34,424 bases of DNA from an uncultured Bacteroides sp. (lineage in GTDB: Bacteria; Bacteroidota; Bacteroidia; Bacteroidales; Bacteroidaceae). This document shows, one piece after another, positions 32,691 through 34,424 of the stretch. The position numbers were made by a program, and so were the translations under genes. The notes under the pieces are model-generated. The model was not told where the DNA came from. It saw only the letters and a program-made list of their open reading frames with translations, and made no database searches. Each line of letters begins with the position of its first letter. Position 1 is the stretch's first letter. The stretch is from NCBI GenBank assembly GCA_900553185.1, contig USCT01000019.1:1-34424 (forward strand). The letters run 5' to 3'.

Positions 32691-34337
32691 TTATATATGA
32701 TTTAAAATCAAATTCAATCCAACTCCAGCATATCCTTTTAATCCTGCCTTTAAATCTCTGATAGGAATATTCTTAGGATTCGATAAATGAGACACATCAT
32801 AAATATTAGTTCTTTTTATACCATTTTCTTTTTCATAATATTGAATGAAAGACAAAAATATATCTATACTATCTGAGTATATATCTATCTGACTTATTAT
32901 TTCTTTTAATCTTAAATATAGACTATGTAAGTATTTATCATCAAAAGGACTTTCTGTTTTTTCCATTTCAATAGTTCTTAATCTGGCTAGAATATATAGA
33001 ACAACACCTCCTAATCCAAAATTTCTATCTATATTTTCTATTCTATTCGGATTTAATTCTAAAACTTTTTTATCTATATAGTTTAACGTTTTATTAATTT
33101 CCAATGTTATAAAATTATGCTGATATAAATATTCTATTCCCCATCCGATTCCACATAATCCTGTCGCAAAACAATATGAAACATCTAAACCTATATTATG
33201 AATAAGATCTGATAACAGTTGATTTGCTTTTTTTAAGTATTCTTGATTATGTAATAAATCCGCATAATGATACAAAAATATAATATTCCCCATTTGACCA
33301 AATAAAATACCTAAATCTAAACACGATGATTGAAATATAGTATGTGCTATTTCAGATAAAACACAATCAATATTATCTATGTAATTGCTTTGAGGTAGAA
33401 ATTGATCATTAAATGAAGTAAACAGTGTTAAATCATCGACAAAAATAGTCTGGTAATATTCCTTCAATTGCTTAATTTCATTCCTATTCTCATATAGCAT
33501 ACTATGTATTTGTGATAGCGTCTTGTTATCATAGAATAGTTTCAAATATGAAAAAGACTTTTTCAACATATTATCAGATAAAAATAATGTGCACAAAAAC
33601 ATACGATTATATAAGCTACTAATTGTATCTCTACTGTAAGGATGTACAGAACGATACACATGACCAATCACAACATCTTTAAGTAATTTACAAACTCCAC
33701 CAGTTAACCAAACCTTTATACTTATATACGCTTCGTCATTACCATATTGTTTTAATCCTTTTAATCCTTTAAGATATGACCAGTATTGCTTATTACAAGC
33801 ATAAGTGGCTCCTAAAACACAAGGTATGTTTATAGTATTACTATTATATGAGTTACTTATATTGGCAATCCAATGAGGTTCAAATAATTTCAATGGATTA
33901 TATAAGTTCACATATGCCCCATAAGATGTCATTCGAGATAAATCTTCTTTCAAAAGCCCATCTTCTCTATATAAAGCCTTTGTTTGACAACATAAAAGTG
34001 ATTTAGAATCTGTAGATAACTCTGAAACAATCCTATCAATCCAAACGTTGTCATAAAATCGCATATGAGCATCCAACAATAAAAAAAAATCTGTTTTACA
34101 CCTGTCTACCCCTTCATCTCTAGATGCTGCCACTCCTACTCTCTCTTTATGTTCTATATAAATAGCATTATAAATTTCAGCTAAGTGTTCATAGTCAAAT
34201 CCATCATCGGAAGCATCATTTATCAATATTACATCAACTATTTTTGGTGAATATTGCTTGATACTTTCCAATGTCGCATATAATTCATACTTTTCATTTA
34301 CAAATGGTATAATAATGGTGAGATTGCTGTGTTTCAT
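32691..34337 (-). CDS. Family 2 glycosyltransferase fused to a LanC-like domain
   Basis: The 548-residue protein has two parts. Residues 1-280 are a GT-A glycosyltransferase: TIIIPFVNE at the start, ILINDASDDG (about 38-47) and D89-A-H91 in LLLDAHMRF, resembling the DxH metal motif of polypeptide GalNAc-transferases. Residues 330-548 look like a LanC-type alpha/alpha toroid, with repeated Gly-rich turns GQMGNI (347), GLCGIGWG (C395), GLGGVVLY (about 438) and AGLKGYAGVGLNL near the end. The zinc ligands of true LanC cyclases (a Cys in the WCxG region and a Cys-His pair) are not seen. No promoter precedes it in 87 bases, so it is probably part of an operon running in from the right. The DNA is far more AT-rich than its neighbours. 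A role in glycosylating or binding a ribosomal peptide is inference. Confidence 0.8.
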   Translation of the reverse strand: MKHSNLTIIIPFVNEKYELYATLESIKQYSPKIVDVILINDASDDGFDYEHLAEIYNAIYIEHKERVGVAASRDEGVDRCKTDFFLLLDAHMRFYDNVWIDRIVSELSTDSKSLLCCQTKALYREDGLLKEDLSRMTSYGAYVNLYNPLKLFEPHWIANISNSYNSNTINIPCVLGATYACNKQYWSYLKGLKGLKQYGNDEAYISIKVWLTGGVCKLLKDVVIGHVYRSVHPYSRDTISSLYNRMFLCTLFLSDNMLKKSFSYLKLFYDNKTLSQIHSMLYENRNEIKQLKEYYQTIFVDDLTLFTSFNDQFLPQSNYIDNIDCVLSEIAHTIFQSSCLDLGILFGQMGNIIFLYHYADLLHNQEYLKKANQLLSDLIHNIGLDVSYCFATGLCGIGWGIEYLYQHNFITLEINKTLNYIDKKVLELNPNRIENIDRNFGLGGVVLYILARLRTIEMEKTESPFDDKYLHSLYLRLKEIISQIDIYSDSIDIFLSFIQYYEKENGIKRTNIYDVSHLSNPKNIPIRDLKAGLKGYAGVGLNLILNHI

Positions 34338-34424
34338 GAATATAATAATTAATTGGATTTTATTTTTATCAATAGTTCGTTAAACATTAGCCTAGCCTAA
34401 GCGGCTTTGGCAGTAAATAAAATG

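Overview
The window looks like a chromosomal segment of a gut Bacteroidales species in the Bacteroides/Phocaeicola group. Three things point there: several intergenic gaps carry the Bacteroidetes -7 promoter motif TAnnTTTG, most genes lack a strong Shine-Dalgarno sequence, and typical Bacteroidetes genes are present (DUF4954, GldH, the RicT/HolB pair, a long RodA, a sialic-acid operon using a RenBP-type epimerase). No rRNA, tRNA, CRISPR array or insertion sequence was seen.

Layout. (1) 1-5217, +: a terminator from an upstream gene, then hflX, a DUF4954 protein and a TlpA-like thioredoxin protein in one close-packed run. (2) 5318-6961, +: class I fumarase with its own promoter. (3) 7190-14038, -: a sialic-acid catabolic cluster. 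It holds nanM (kelch mutarotase) and then, from a separate promoter, lyase, ManNAc/GlcNAc 2-epimerase, MFS transporter, YhcH/NanQ-type protein and GH33 sialidase. It is divergent from (4) 14132-16307, +: a ROK-family HTH regulator and a BASS-like permease. (5) 16308-16746: a convergent gap with two terminators and a degenerate 22-bp tandem repeat. (6) 16747-19044, -: a PiT-type phosphate transporter with a PhoU-like tail. (7) 19281-26708, +: purH followed by the cell-elongation set mreB, mreC, mreD, mrdA (PBP2) and rodA. (8) 26715-31071, -: metF, holB, ricT and gldH as an apparent operon. (9) 31176-32474, -: a cardiolipin-synthase-type phospholipase D protein. (10) 32691-34337, -: a much more AT-rich gene encoding a family 2 glycosyltransferase fused to a LanC-like domain, probably the end of an acquired peptide-modification cluster that continues past the right edge.

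How the genes fit together. In region 3 the secreted sialidase frees sialic acid, the kelch mutarotase and NanQ-like protein adjust its anomeric form, the MFS protein imports it, the lyase cleaves it to ManNAc and pyruvate, and the epimerase makes GlcNAc. The GlcNAc kinase and the outer-membrane transporter are not in this window. In region 7 MreBCD, PBP2 and RodA form the elongasome, here downstream of purH.

Most of the window is ordinary core genome. The features that stand out are the glycosyltransferase/LanC-like fusion without visible zinc ligands, a 17-bp perfect hairpin inside the signal-peptide codons of gldH, three hairpins in a row between mreB and mreC, and the 22-bp repeat array.
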